Source: Perca fluviatilis (taxonomy: Eukaryota; Chordata; Actinopteri; Perciformes; Percidae). Taken from it: a stretch of 64,000 nucleotides of DNA. Positions 23,143 through 34,939 of the stretch are shown here, one piece after another (positions within the stretch are counted from its first letter, which is position 1; every line of letters starts with the position of its first letter). The notes under the pieces are model-generated. The model was not told the origin of the DNA. It saw nothing but the letters and a program-made list of their open reading frames with translations, and searched no databases. Both the position numbers and the translations under genes were made by a program. Location: NCBI RefSeq assembly GCF_010015445.1, contig NC_053118.1:17837437-17901436 (forward strand), written 5' to 3'.

Positions 23143-23911
23143 CATGGGCGTCAGTTTGGTTTGAAATGTGCTCGGGACAGAGACTCATTCGGAAGTACAT
23201 TTTCAGAAGTGCTGGGTACAATGACACATTCATTTTTTTTTTCTCTCATTCGCGCAGGTCATGTTTTGAAAGACGCTGTCCTGTAGCGTACTAATGTAAA
23301 TTAATAAAAATGTATACAAAAATGTGATGATGTCTGACATGTTTCATGAAGAAGAAAGCCTTAAGTTTTCAAAAGCATTAGACAGGCAGTGTTGTGAACA
23401 GAGAAGCGTGTATCCAGCGCAGCAGCAGAACGGCTTTAATTTTTCCATTTATTTTAAATAACCCACATAGTTGACCATAATAACATTTTATTTTCTAGGT
23501 TGAAAGGTACAACGTGAAGGGCCATGTCTTACCTTAACATAATAAGAAAAACTACAATTGATGGAATCAGGCTGAAAAAATCTGAAAATAAAGGTCCATT
23601 ATTGTCCCTAAGGTACACATTTGCTCCCCAAACTGTAAGAGAACAAGTATGACGCTTGTAAAGGCAGGTGACCTGAGGTACTGAGGAGCTAAGGTACAAA
23701 TTTTGCACATTATTTCTGACAGTGTATGTGCCTGCCCTGTGGGGCCCTTTGTTGACATCTGTTGCTCAAGAATTATATGTGTTATGAACTTTATTTTTTT
23801 TAACTAAATTGAGCTTGAGGTTTTAAAAAAAAAGTGGTGGGTAAAAAATGACTCATGACGAAATCTGATAGGTACGCGTACCCACCGTCCCCACCGAAAT
23901 TGACGCCTATG
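23143..23911. mobile_element. Non-autonomous hAT element, perfect 8-bp duplication
   Basis: The 769-bp element has ends CATGGGCGTCAGTTTGG and (reverse complement) CATAGGCGTCAATTTCGG. It is flanked on both sides by GTGGTCAG (23135-23142 and 23912-23919), an exact hAT-length duplication. No transposase motif is visible inside. The intact duplication suggests a relatively young or slowly diverging insertion. Confidence 0.92.
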
Positions 23912-23919
23912 GTGGTCAG

Positions 23920-25335
23920 AACCTTTGTGTTGTGTGTTATCTTTAGTCCTGAAAGTGCAGACTATTTTATCGTATTACTTTCTCCGAGAGTTCAGCAAGC
24001 ATGGCGATTTTGATAACAATAACTAGCTTCTACTGAACAATACCAGTTGATGAAATCAGGTCAGGTCAAGTGAGACTTTTTCTGGCGCAATCAAGTTGGA
24101 GTTGGAGGTCAGATCTGTGAAAGGAAAGGATCAGCGTTGACATCCTGCTGTCACACTACACCGGGCAGAGAGAAAGCACCTTGGGGCTGCAGGAGTACTC
24201 AGCTTTTATCGAGGCCACAGTGATAGTCAAACCTGCTACCTGCCATTAACCGTGGCTGTGTTGTGCAGTTGCTGCATATGCACTGAGAAGGCACAGGCTT
24301 ACACAGTAGACTGCTGTCTACTTGCAGTTGTTAAAAACAGGTATTGAGTGAAACGGATGAATGCAGCAACAGTGTAACATTGAACTTAACTGTTAAGCAG
24401 GTAACCTTCAGGACTAAAAAGCTTTGTTTAAATCAATCACTGTGGATATTGTAATACTGTGCTACAACGATACCAACATTGCACAGCTAGTAAAAAAGAA
24501 GTAACTTGTCAGTGTGACAAAGGGGTCATGTCCCAGTCCAGTGGTGAACTGAATTAGTGTATTTTCTGATTCTGAACACAGGAAAGGCAAGGATCTCTGT
24601 TGAATCACACTTTATCCAAACCACCTACTGCATAAAACAGTAGTACTTATCATTAGAACATACTCAGGGCCCATTAAAACACTATGCCAATCTCATAGTT
24701 GACATCTTGTGAAAGTTCTGAGGGGAAACAGATGTTCATGGTCTTTTTCTTGCTGCTCTTGCGTGCATCCTGATTTGTCCCCTAATATTGAACTCTCCAT
24801 TAATTGCAAATATTTAACCTTTCCATCATCTTGCCATTAAGCAATCATGCATTGCTTTAAACAAATAAGTCACTGTTGTTTGATAATGAATCCATTAGAA
24901 TGCAACAGTACGGCGGTAACACCCCAGGCCAGGTGTTAGAAAGGATGATTAGTACCTCGTCTGATTTTGTACTGTACTAGAGAGGCAGCCGCACTAGCAG
25001 TGCTCTGCCTTCAATATAATTAAGGAATAATGGTACAACAGTACTGTTTTACAAGCCAATAATGGAGGTCTTCAGTCAATGAGAATTGATCTGGGAGTCA
25101 CCTCATTAATAACTGAGGCTAAACCTTATGGTGGTTTTGTCTTAGAGAGTCAAAGCAGCAGGCTGTTGTCTGAATGAAAACCATGTTAATATACTGTATA
25201 CTGTGGATTGTCTCTGAGTATCCAACTTGTACAGCAAATCCACACCAGATTGTAGTTGTTGACTTTGTGCTAAAGGGTCAGTTCACCCATTTTACACACA
25301 TCGCGTTACATCTGCATTTACATCGCAGTGTGTTG
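23920..25335. other. No gene or repeat recognised
   Basis: Unique-looking AT-rich sequence with short frames only. Confidence 0.4.
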
Positions 25336-25526
25336 TAGTGGTGTGCGATATTGCAAAATTTGGTATCAATCCGCGACCAAGTAAATACAGGGCCAGTATT
25401 GCCGATATCGATGCGATACGGATACTTTTTAATAATTAATCAGAATCAGAATCAGCCAGGTTTGCGTAGACAAACAAGGAATTTCACACAATACTTAACA
25501 TATTAAGAATAAAAACAGAGATGACG

Positions 25527-28020
25527 TTAAGAATATAAAAATAGTGTACAGTATAACAATACAATATAATTTACAATTTTACAAAAAATATACAGAAGAG
25601 AGGGAAGGTCAGCTCCAATGATCCTTTCTGCAGCCCTAATTGTGCGTTGCTGTCTGGCCCTATCCCGTTTGGTGGCTGACCCAAACCAGACAGTGATGGA
25701 GGTGCAGATGTCAGACTGAATGATTGCTGAGTAGAAAGTGGTCAGCAGCTCCTTAAACAGATTAAACTTCTTTAGCTGTCGCAGGAAGTATAACCTCTGC
25801 TGGGCCTTTTTCTGGACAGAGTCAATGTGGGGAGACCATTTTAGGTCCTGTGAGATGGTTGATCCCAGGAACCTAAAGGAATCCACAGTGGCCACTGTGT
25901 CGTTCTGAATGGTGAGGGACGGGGGGGGGGGACTTCTCCTGAAGTCCACTGTCATCTCCACAGTCTTCTTGGGTTTAATTCCAGGTGGTTCTGACTTTAC
26001 CATTGTACAGTTTTACAGACGGGTTCTTTGAGGTGCAGTTATTGGTGTAGAGCACGTTTTTTAGGCCAAGGACCCCTTAACTGAAAGAGAGACGGAGCAG
26101 GGACCCCATACTACATATATTGTATAAAATCTTTATATCTTTATACATAAATGTTTTGCCTAGAATACTAAGCCTAATAATTGTTGGCATGCTTTTATAA
26201 ATCATGTTTTTATGTTAAAACATAAATGTGGCATCTGGGGATGGATATCTAGTGACTACCTTACCTATAGGCCAATAAGCCTATCATCAGTGGGGATTTA
26301 TATTTGCTAATAAAATGTTAGATTCATGTTAAGACTTTTTAATTTTTGAAAAAACTTTAAAATGTGGCAATAATTTGAAGGTCCCCCTGCATCGACTCTG
26401 AGGACCCCCTAAGGGTCCCGGACCCCCCTGTTGAAGATCCCTGGTGTAGAGGGAGAAGAGCAGCGGGGAGAGGGACACCCCTGTGGGGCACCAGTGCTGA
26501 TGGACTGGGTTTTGGATGAGATGCTCCCCAGTCTGACATGCTGCTGCCTGTCAATCAGGAAGCTGATGATCCACTGACAGGTGGCGGCAGGCACTGAGAA
26601 CTGGGTGAGCTTCTGATATAGGAGTTTAGGGATGATGGTGTTGAACGCCGAGCTGAAGTCCACAAACAGGATCCAGGCACATGTCCCTGGGGAGTCGAGG
26701 TGGTGCAGGATGTATTGCAGTCCCATGTTGACAGCATCATCCGCCGACCTGTTTGCCCTGTAGGCAAACTGCAGGGAGTCCAGCAGGGGTCCCGTGATGT
26801 CCTTCAGGTGGCTCAACACCAGTCTTTCAAAGGATTTCGTGACCACAGACGTCAGGAAAAACAGGCCTGTAGTCATTTAATCCTGTGATGGAGGGTTTTT
26901 TGGGGACTGGGATGATGGTGGAGCATTTGAAACAGGAGGGCACTTCACACAGCTCCAGGGACCGGTTAAAGATCTGCGTAAAGATTGGCGCCAGCTGTTC
27001 AGCACAGACTCGCAGACAAGAGGGGGACACACCATCAGGTCCTGGAGCTTTCTTGATCTTCTGCTTCTGAAAGAGCAGGCACACATCCTTCTCGCGGATC
27101 GTTAGTGCAGGTGGGGGGAGGGGGATTGGTTTTGAGGGAAAACCTTTTGTGCGTGAGGGGTGTGATAATGGGTGCTTTTCAAACCTGCAGTAAAAGTCGT
27201 TCAGGTCGTCAGCCAGTCTGGGATTTTCTGCAGGGTTGGGGGGGGTGGTCTCTTGTAATCCGTGATCTCGCAGGCCTCTCCAAAAAGATGCAGGGTCACA
27301 GGGTCATTGGCTGAGAGGCTGTCTTTAAGTTTCTCACTGTAGCTTCTTTTGGCTACCTTGATCTTCTTTGTCAGCTTGTTACTGGCCTGCTTGTATAGGT
27401 CCCGGTCCCTACTCCTGCAGGCCTCCTATTTGGCTTGACGCAGTTTCCTAAGATTAGGAGTGAACCAAGGTTTGCACACAGTTGTCCTCGCAAAAACTGA
27501 TGTAAGATGTTACAATGTCAGTGAGGTCATTGAGGTCTGTAGCTGCAGCTTCAAAAACGCTCCAGTCGGTGCAGTCAAAGAAAGCCTGCAACTCCAGCTT
27601 TGATTCCCTTGTCCATTTCTTTACAGTCTTTGCCACAGGTTTGGAAGTTTTTAGGTTTTGCTTGTAGGTTGGGCGATAGGAATCCTTTAAAACTGTGTAA
27701 CAGTGGTCTAGTGTGTTTTTGTCCCTGGTGGGAATCTTGATATGCTGTCTGTATTTAGAAGAGAGTCCTAGAAGAGAGTCCTAGCTGTTGTAGCGCGTCT
27801 GCTACGCAGGCTTGAGGTGGAATGTAAACACCGACCATAACAAACGAGGAAAACTCCCACGGAGAATCAAAGGGCTTACAGTTTATAAAGAGAGTCTCTA
27901 AATGAGGGCTGCACGTCTTTTTCAGCACTGTAGCATCCGTACACCAACCTTCGTTTAAATAGAAGTAGATTCCACCACCTTTCGTTTTACCCGAGAGCTC
28001 TATTAAGGTGGATTCATCAT
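25527..28020 (-). pseudogene. LINE ORF2 remnant: endonuclease end, linker, partial RT
   Basis: Read 5' to 3' on the minus strand. The endonuclease C-terminal half appears at about 28016-27785 (GGGIYFYLNEGWCTDATVLK, FSSFVMVGVYIPPQ). Then comes KDKNTLDHCY-like sequence, the linker VAKTVKKWTRESKLELQAFF (near 27610), and the RT start KKAPGPDGVSPSCLR and IPVPKKPSITGLNDYRP (to about 26860). After a frameshift come LLDSLQFAYRANRSADDAV and ILFVDFSSAFNTIIP (first catalytic Asp), then ISTGAPQG. A second frame lesion follows. Next comes the hAT insertion, then SLYTNNCTSKNPSVKL, and then the sequence jumps to KKTVEMTVDFRR and SFRFLGSTISQDLKWSPHID. The segment with the FADD catalytic box and the protein C-terminus are both deleted. 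It is inactive. Confidence 0.88.
26053..26443. mobile_element. Non-autonomous hAT element inside the LINE
   Basis: The 391-bp element begins CACGTTTTTTAGGCCAAGGA and ends GTTGAAGATCCCTG. It is flanked by exact GTGTAGAG octamers (26045-26052 and 26444-26451). Removing it and one octamer rejoins the LINE frame from FSLYT to NNCTSKNPSVKL, an independent confirmation of the boundaries. Terminal words such as AGGACCCCTTAACTGAAAGA and GGGTCCCGGACCCCCCTG match a common fish hAT MITE as I remember it. Confidence 0.93.
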
Positions 28021-28590
28021 CAAATTGCTGAATCTGAATGAATTTTCATGACCTTTAAGTGTTTTTGGGATTTTTCCTTTGGATTATTAATAAGTTAAAA
28101 CCCAGGACAGAATTTTCATATGCTTGTATAAATTTGTTGTGTTACACTGTATCTTACAGCCTTTTTACAAATTATACAGCTTGCCGTTGTTTCATTTTTG
28201 GCCTGAAAATATAGCCATACAGCACTCCTCTTCCTCTCTGCCATTCCTCTGCTCCGTCTCTGTCCTGCTTGTGTGTGTGTGCTGCTGGCTGATGCCAGGC
28301 CTGGCTGGTTGCTTGCTTGTTTGCCTGGCGCCGCTGAGTCACGTGACAGTACAACATCAAATCACAAGAGGGGGAAGGAGGAGCAAATTGTGCCTGCTCT
28401 GCGCTGTGACAGGAGTGGCACTTGAAAGCAGCGGTACTTACCAAGACACAGACAGCCAGGTCGCCTCATTGATGAAACCGCAGCAGTGCATACTGGATAG
28501 AAACTAAAACTAAAGTATCAATCACATTACACTGGTATTGATCAATATCAATACCAACGTTGGTATCGATATTATTAAGAGTCAACGGGA

Positions 28591-29598
28591 TATCACTCAC
28601 ACAAAAGTTACTTTTGTTTCAGCAGGTACATGTTAGCTGCTTAACAAGGAGTTATACTGTCTTTTTTTTTTACTGTCAGTTTATTTTGTGGATAGTCTGC
28701 AATTTGCACAATTTTTGAGGCTTATCAATTTGTTGGTACACAGCTTCTCCTAGTGAAAGAAATTCTGTAAATTCCTGCAACATGATATCAAATATAACCA
28801 TTCAGCCACAGATGGCAATTATGCCCGAAGCAGGACTGCTACTAACCTGTATTTGCATACAAATGCACCATGTTGGTTTTGGCAGAGGCAACCAAGAGGA
28901 ACCATCATGATTGCAGTTTGACATATTGTATGTTGTGCAACTCACTAATCCTCAGCATTGTAATTGTTGGAGGCACACCGGGTTGTCAGAGCATGGAAAG
29001 GCGCTGATTAGCTTTCACCTTACACCAGTCAGCTCTGTTCGCAGGCATTTCACAGCGCCTTTGTATTGCCTTCTCATTAGTTACACAGGAGACCTGAGGT
29101 GCCACCCCTCCATTTAAGCAGTTATTTACGCCAGGGTTGCTCTCCAACATAAAAAAAGAACTTGTGAATGTAATGTAATGAATGTTATCAGGCAGATAAA
29201 TTTGCTGCACAGTTTGAATACTCAATCAAGTAAACACAATTAAGCCTCAATTGAAATTTAATTGTAATAAGGATAGGTAAAAGTACTCACTGGTTACTCA
29301 CTTATATCAAACCTTTAGTTGAGTCTACAAAATTACCAACAGTGGTATAAAATAGGTTGTGTAAGACTTGCACCGTACTTCAGCTTTTCACAAGGTACAA
29401 CTCATTTTCCCAGTGGATGTCAATACAAATATAAACTGAAGTTCATAATGGCAAAGAATATATATAAACTGGATTATAATAAATCTTTCTGCTACATCAT
29501 TAGCAGATGGAGTTTATTTGTTTAGTTGTCATGCAAATGTAGATGTTCAACTTCAAATAATAATATACTCAAATAATTTTTTTTCTGAACACTTCAGG
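28591..29598. other. No gene or repeat recognised
   Basis: AT-rich sequence without credible coding frames. Its last eight bases (29591-29598) are the left target duplication of the next hAT element. Confidence 0.4.
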
Positions 29599-29961
29599 CA
29601 GGGATGTGCACAGACATTTGGAGAGGCCATTGCTCTAATCTGGAAAAAATGAAATGGCCCTTTTATAGGAACACTCACCACTCATTATGTAACTGTCTGA
29701 TTTGTTGAGTGATGCTCTGCATGCTCTCCCTCCCTCTCTGGTCTGGAGCCTTGTGGTAGGCCTCATCTTGAATAGAATTATTAGAATCTGAATAAAGTAA
29801 CTTATACAGTATACTGTACTTTTCACTGCTAAAAAACTGACAACACCGACAATAGTGCTGCCAGTCGACCTTTAGACTGTGGCTGCACTCAATGATTCTG
29901 GTTGAGATAACTAATATTATGATTTGGCACCATAAATAATATTTATATATAGTATATACTG

Positions 29962-29985
29962 TATATATATATATATATATATATT
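29962..29985. repeat. (TA)n microsatellite
   Basis: Short perfect dinucleotide run within the hAT element. Confidence 0.85.
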
Positions 29986-30420
29986 ATAAAGAAGAATTAC
30001 AACATGACTACAGCTAGTAAAAGTATTTTACTATATAGATATACATAAAATAATAACTAATTCACAATGCTATACATGGCACAGACACAATTTACTGAAA
30101 GAAGAAAGATGCTTCTGATAAAATAGGCCAACTTCACATTAAATGAATAATGTAAGATGGTTGCTTGACATTATCAAATGCTTCTCTCACAGTTGTCCTG
30201 CTGGCAGTTTTAATCCAGCTCTGCAAAGTTGCAGATCTTTTAGCTTTTATCATTGAGCTTTTTCTCTCTCTTCTTCAGACGTCTTTGTTGTGAAGGCATA
30301 CTTAAGCATACAAAAGTAACATTAGGCTATACATTTTTTTTTAAATGCAAAGTTTATTATATTAACCAATTGGGACATTCATGTATCCTCTAATAACAAA
30401 ATATGGCGCCTTTCACTTTC

Positions 30421-30918
30421 CAGTCCTTCCAGAAAAAGTAGTTTTTTTGTGATTGTTGCGGGCCAAAATCCTTGATTATGCAGCACGTTTTTTCTTAAAA
30501 AATGCAATGTAATATGCAGTATATTTATGCAATTTTATGCGATGAACTTGTGGGAACTTAGAAATATTGTGGGATCTTGCAAAAACTGTGGTTTGATGAA
30601 AAAGAGAAAAAAAGTGATTCCCCCAACACCTTCCTTTTCGATGATGTTCACGTCTCGTAATTACGTCACTTCATAACGTTCCCATGGTAACAGGGGAACA
30701 TTTTCAACTTTCTGCTAAGATGAATGTGACTTTTTTGCAACGAAAATGCGGGATTATGAAATCATGCAAGCCCCGCATATTTTGCGCGGAAATCGGCAAT
30801 TTATGCGGTAAAAGAGCGGCGTATTTGAATAAATGCGGCCCCCGCATAAATATGCGGACTTTGGCTGATTATGCATTGAATTATGCGATCGCATTATCAC
30901 ATTTTTTTGGAGGGACTG
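30421..30918. mobile_element. Nested DNA element, CAGTCC ends, 6-bp duplication
   Basis: The 498-bp element begins CAGTCCTTCCAGAAAAAG and ends TTTTTTTGGAGGGACTG, so the ends are inverted repeats. ACTTTC flanks both sides exactly (30415-30420 and 30919-30924). The interior is notable for many ATGCGG, CCCGCATA and TTATGCG words. A 7-of-8 octamer match is obtained only if the right end is shortened by two bases, so hAT membership is uncertain. It lies within the hAT element at 29599-32055. Confidence 0.82.
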
Positions 30919-31414
30919 ACTTTCACTAACGTCACATCTGATTGTTGGTTGAAAACTCATGTAACATGGTGACTGCAAACAACGTATAACCTAGCATGAT
31001 TCAAGAGCCCAAACCATCACATCCCTGAGCCTCTCTCTTCTCTACAGAACGCACACTAATGTAACAGACGTAATGTAGCGACGTTAGCCTGCTGCTGCAA
31101 CATAGGCCTAGTCATTAGCTTTGGTTGATAACGTAGCATAACATACTATAGCTAAGGCAATGCTGCGCGATGTGATGCAAACATTACAAGCTGAAGCTGC
31201 ACATTATTCAAAGCTTTGGTTACTATTCACAGGGCATTTTTCATAATCTCCATTACTTTAAAAACTCACTTGAAGGCAGAAGGGCTTGGCTTTCCCTCTT
31301 TCATTTGCGGTGCTCCGTATGTGAGAATATAAACAAAGACACGTGACTGGGGGCAGAGGGCATCGCTGAGGGCAAGATTCGATGATATAGCGATTTAATT
31401 TGATTTAACTTTAG

Positions 31415-31924
31415 TAGAGCCTAACTGATATATTGGCGGGCCGATATTATGGACCGATATTAGCCATTTTCCAAACTATCTGTATCGGCATTTATAATGG
31501 CCGATAAATAAATATTAAAATAATTAAATAAAGACGGACAAAACACCCTTCAATCATGTTATGAGTGTTGGCGTTGCATAGTTTGTCCACCAGAGGGCAC
31601 TCTACAACGTCCCTGTTGGCAACACTTGTGTTTAACCCTTTTAAGTTTCATATCTTAAGTTTGTATTTTTATACATTTTATTTATCAGAACTTTAATATA
31701 TGTTTATGTTCCTCTGTTCTGTTGTGACAATAAAACAAACTGCATTATCATATTATTTTAGTGAGGACTCATAAATTACTACAAATAACTAATGTTAGGG
31801 AAATCTGTTTATGTTTTGTTATGCGTTTCTGGATTTAAAAATATATATATATCGGCCGATATATCGGATCACCAAATATTTGTATCAATGTCGGCCTTAA
31901 AAATCCTTTATCGGTCAGGCTCTA
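31415..31924. mobile_element. Nested non-autonomous hAT MITE, perfect 8-bp duplication
   Basis: The 510-bp element begins TAGAGCCTAACTGATATATT and ends TTTATCGGTCAGGCTCTA, with extended subterminal TATCGGCCGATAT boxes. It is flanked by exact AACTTTAG (31407-31414 and 31925-31932). It sits within the hAT element at 29599-32055 and is therefore younger. There are no coding sequences. Confidence 0.94.
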
Positions 31925-32645
31925 AACTTTAGTAATGATTGGCGTATTATCGTAATAATGCAGCCACCACAGCAAAAAAATAGGGGCAGCTAAGCCAATC
32001 AGGGCAAATGGACAGTTGCCCAGGCAACAATAGCCCGTACCTGTGCACGTCCCTGACTTCATGGATTTCTCACCCTTTTCACACAAGCAATTGTCAGAAC
32101 TAATAGTTTAAATTGCTGTAAAACACTAGAAATTTTAAATGCTACTGCTGACCTTTCTAACTTGTGGGTGCTATAGCAGTATACTGCAAAGGTCTTTTAT
32201 GACTCACCACACGATCATCTGTACTGTGAGCCTCTGCTTCTGACTCTCTAAAAGTGCCACTGCTTGTCAGCCTAAATGGCCAGGAAATATAAGGCCGCTG
32301 AAGCCTGAGAACGTTATGTCTGAATGGTCACATTAACGCAGTGAACCCACAGACGCATATTAGAGCAGGCAATGGCACTGCATTGCATCCTTTGTAGCTA
32401 TTGGTGAAAGGGCAGCCATCTCTGTCTTCTCAATGTCTTTATCCACATGAAATAATAATGTCACTACTGCGGCACACAGAATAGAAATATCCAGAGGGTG
32501 CAGACAGAGTTGTCACAAAGCTAAGCAACTCCAACTATGCTACTCACAACACAGAACAACAGGGAGAAGAGATCAAGCCAGACCACCGACTGCTTTGGTG
32601 TATAGATTAACAACAAGATGTAAATTTCATAAAAACAATTTTGCT

Positions 32646-32683
32646 TTGTGTGTGTGTGTGTGTGTATGTGTGTGTTTGTTTGT

Positions 32684-32722
<39 letters not shown>

Positions 32723-32784
32723 GTGTGTGTTTGTTTGTGTGTCTGTGTGTGTGTGTGTGTGTCTGTGTCTGTGTGCGTGTGTGT
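32646..32784. repeat. Interrupted (TG)n microsatellite
   Basis: TG dinucleotides with TATG, TTTG, TCTG and GCG interruptions. The interruptions form two similar half-blocks, suggesting an internal duplication. Confidence 0.92.
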
Positions 32785-33008
32785 TTATTTTCTTTTGAAA
32801 CGGGGATAGACTGTAAATCATAAAACTATGAAAGAATCTTGGTGTCAGCGATTTCCAGCCATTAGAAGGCCTGCAACTGTTCAATAATAGATAAGGCCTA
32901 ATGGCTTCTTTGCTGCGGCTTCTGGCTGTGTTTGACATGTAGTGAGATAATGAATGTAAAAGAGTGCCGGGGACATGGGTCACATAGTTAAATTTTTTTG
33001 GTGGTAAA

Positions 33009-33056
33009 AAAATTGGTTTTTTTTTTTTTTTGTTTGGTTTTTTTTTTTTTTTTTTA
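33009..33056. repeat. Poly-T tract with GTTTGG interruption
   Basis: Two T runs separated by G-containing bases, ending at TTTACC. It may be a retroposon A-tail on the minus strand, but no SINE or LINE body is recognisable next to it. Confidence 0.85.
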
Positions 33057-33418
33057 CCACTTACAGATCGTGTATCTACCAATATTCACAAATGAGTAGG
33101 GTGAACAATCATACATTTTCTTCATGCATGAAGAGCTCCAGCTTGGGTTCCTTTTATTCATTATCTACCAAATGCATTAGTCATCATAAGATATGCTTCT
33201 CAACCCTGGTCAATTTTGTCTGTCCTCCTTAGGTCTGGATCAACGAATGCACATTTCCAGGATAAAGCCTGACATCTGAGGCTCACGCGATACACTGGTA
33301 AGAGCAAATTACATTTAACCATGTATCCAGCTAATTTAATTAGCTTACGTTACTGTATTGTGTGAACACTTAACTTCATTTAATATTTGATGTGGCAGGT
33401 TTTTTTGCGGGTTGCAAA

Positions 33419-33595
33419 TGTTCCACCAGAACAATTTAATTCCCGAGACCATTTTGTAGAGCTACTGGAGATTGGGATTGGTTTAAAGAAATGCAAACAA
33501 CCCAGAGCGTATTTTTCTTTTATCCCAGAATGTATGTTTGGTGTAGCCAGACTTTACTCCACAGCGCTGTGGAGATAGGTCTTGCAATGCGAGAC
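33419..33595 (-). mobile_element. 9-bp-duplication family, copy a (partial, minus)
   Basis: In reverse orientation it carries the landmarks GGTTTAAAGAAATGC, the hairpin near 33552-33584 (TTACTCCACAG/CTGTGGAGATA) and the terminal GCAATGCGAGAC. The other end stops near GTTCCACCAG, which matches the interior of copy c, so this copy is truncated. No duplication was found. Confidence 0.75.
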
Positions 33596-34930
33596 AATAC
33601 TAGTGATAGCAGGAAAGTCTTCTTGTAGCTTGTTGCTCATTTTCTCTTACAGATGAAACAGTATTAATACAGACTTTTATATATCAGTTCTGAAACCAGG
33701 AAAAGTGTACGTTGTATTACTACATTCCGGTCCGTGACTGCCAGCAGCATGTTTGGCCCATTTTGAAAATAGTTAACACTGGACACAGACTCAGACATAG
33801 TGCATAACATGTCAGGAGCCCCCTATACTTGGTCCTTTCAAAGCACAGGAACACACACTCTGATTAACTGTAAAAATCTTGCTCAAGCATAGCCAAACAA
33901 TATGATGACAGCTTTGCTTAGACGTTGAAATAACAGCGGATTCCTGTTATGTTGCCATGTCATGAAATCCAAATGAATTTAAATGTCAGTATCTGACATA
34001 TGCATATAAAAAACCACCTTGTGGTGTTGGCATCAGGTTACCTTCATGTAAGTGCATAGTTTTTTTTCACCAATAAGCCTTTTTAATAACAGATAATTTG
34101 ACTTACAGGTGTTACTTATAAGTAACGTTAACACTGTTCAAGTGTCCCAGTAAGCCATGATAGTGTGACAGTAAACCAGCATGCACAATACGAGGACCCC
34201 TGAAAGTGATGCAGCTAAATGGCATTCAGCCATCATTCATTTTTATTATTTACACCTGTGCTTTTCCTGCTGTGATATGTCAAAATGACTTTTGTGAAAA
34301 TAACTCACTCAATTGGGATCCTTGGGTTGATTGTCTTTTTGCTCAGAACAGTTTTGAAAATACTGAATTGACTGGCTTGATTGTCCCCCTATCAACCCTT
34401 TCTCCTACAAATTACATTCATATAATGGTAATTAGTTTTCCTGATTATGTTGTGATGAAAAAGTAATTCCTGCCTGAATTGTGTTTGCATGAAACACTTT
34501 TTTGAGCAAAGGAAGTGCTACATTTATAGAGTGAATGCAAATCATGGGTTGTAGGATGGTGGTTGGGGTAGAGGAAGGGAGGGAGTTCAACAAGTCACCC
34601 CTCGCCTCGAAGATGTCTCACGGATTCACTTGCTCCCCCTTTGTGTCAGAAATGCCAAAATGCCGTGAGAATGCAGACAAACGGGCCCATTAACCTATTG
34701 TGCACCCTTCTCCCATCGAAACACAAACTCAGCCAGAGATTTTGTGGTCCTGGTACTCTGTGCGAAACTTAGTGATCCAACCTCCAGCAAGCTTCCTAGG
34801 TCTGGGGCGGGCCCTTGGGCCCCTAACCTTAACCAAGTGGCATGAGTGCCTACACATAACCATAAAAAGTTGGATATTTTGGCAGAGACCAAATGTAATA
34901 CATTGTCAGTTAACATTTTACTGACGGTAT
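33596..34930. other. No gene or repeat recognised
   Basis: Unique-looking sequence with short frames only. Confidence 0.4.
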
Positions 34931-34939
34931 CATAGTGGT

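Larger units (their letters stand above)
25437..28020 (-). mobile_element. CR1/Rex-like LINE, truncated, deleted and interrupted
   Basis: Minus-strand LINE with its 3' end at about 25437 marked by a short (TGATTC)n tail (AATCAGAATCAGAATCAG on the plus strand). It is 5'-truncated within the endonuclease domain at about 28020. Inside it sits a 391-bp hAT element (26053-26443). It lies within the hAT-like repeat at 25336-28590, giving a three-layer nest. Confidence 0.88.
25336..28590. mobile_element. hAT-like element split by a LINE
   Basis: The left part (25336-25436) starts TAGTGGTGTGCGATATTGCA and runs through TTTGGTATCAATCCGCGACC and GCCGATATCGATGCGATACG. The right part (about 28021-28590) includes AATATAGCCATACAGCACTC, GCTGGCTGATGCCAGGCCTG, TGAGTCACGTGACAGTACAA and TTGGTATCGATATTATTAAG. 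I recognise both as parts of one fish hAT-like repeat with ATCGAT-rich ends. The right terminus is incomplete, so no target duplication could be tested. The 2.6-kb block between them is a LINE. Confidence 0.55.
29599..32055. mobile_element. 2.46-kb hAT element holding two nested elements
   Basis: The ends are CAGGGATGTGCACAG and (reverse complement) CAGGGACGTGCACAGG. The flanks are ACTTCAGG (29591-29598) and ACTTCATG (32056-32063), 7 of 8 identical. After removing the nested elements (30421-30918 and 31415-31924) about 1.45 kb remains. I could not find an intact transposase or a recognisable domain in it, so it is a deleted or decayed copy. A (TA)n run is at 29962-29985. Confidence 0.88.
32064..33418. 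other. No gene; simple repeats only
   Basis: This stretch contains a (TG)n block at 32646-32784 and a poly-T block at 33009-33056. The remainder is unique-looking. Frames across the TG block are artefacts of the dinucleotide repeat. Confidence 0.5.

Noticed and set aside
28124..28507. 127-codon frame as a membrane protein (Leu/Cys-rich)
   Set aside because: It lies within the right part of the hAT-like repeat and is composed of repeat words; no homology to a known protein was recognised.
32627..33082. 151-codon minus frame rich in K, T and H
   Set aside because: Produced by the poly-T and TG simple repeats.
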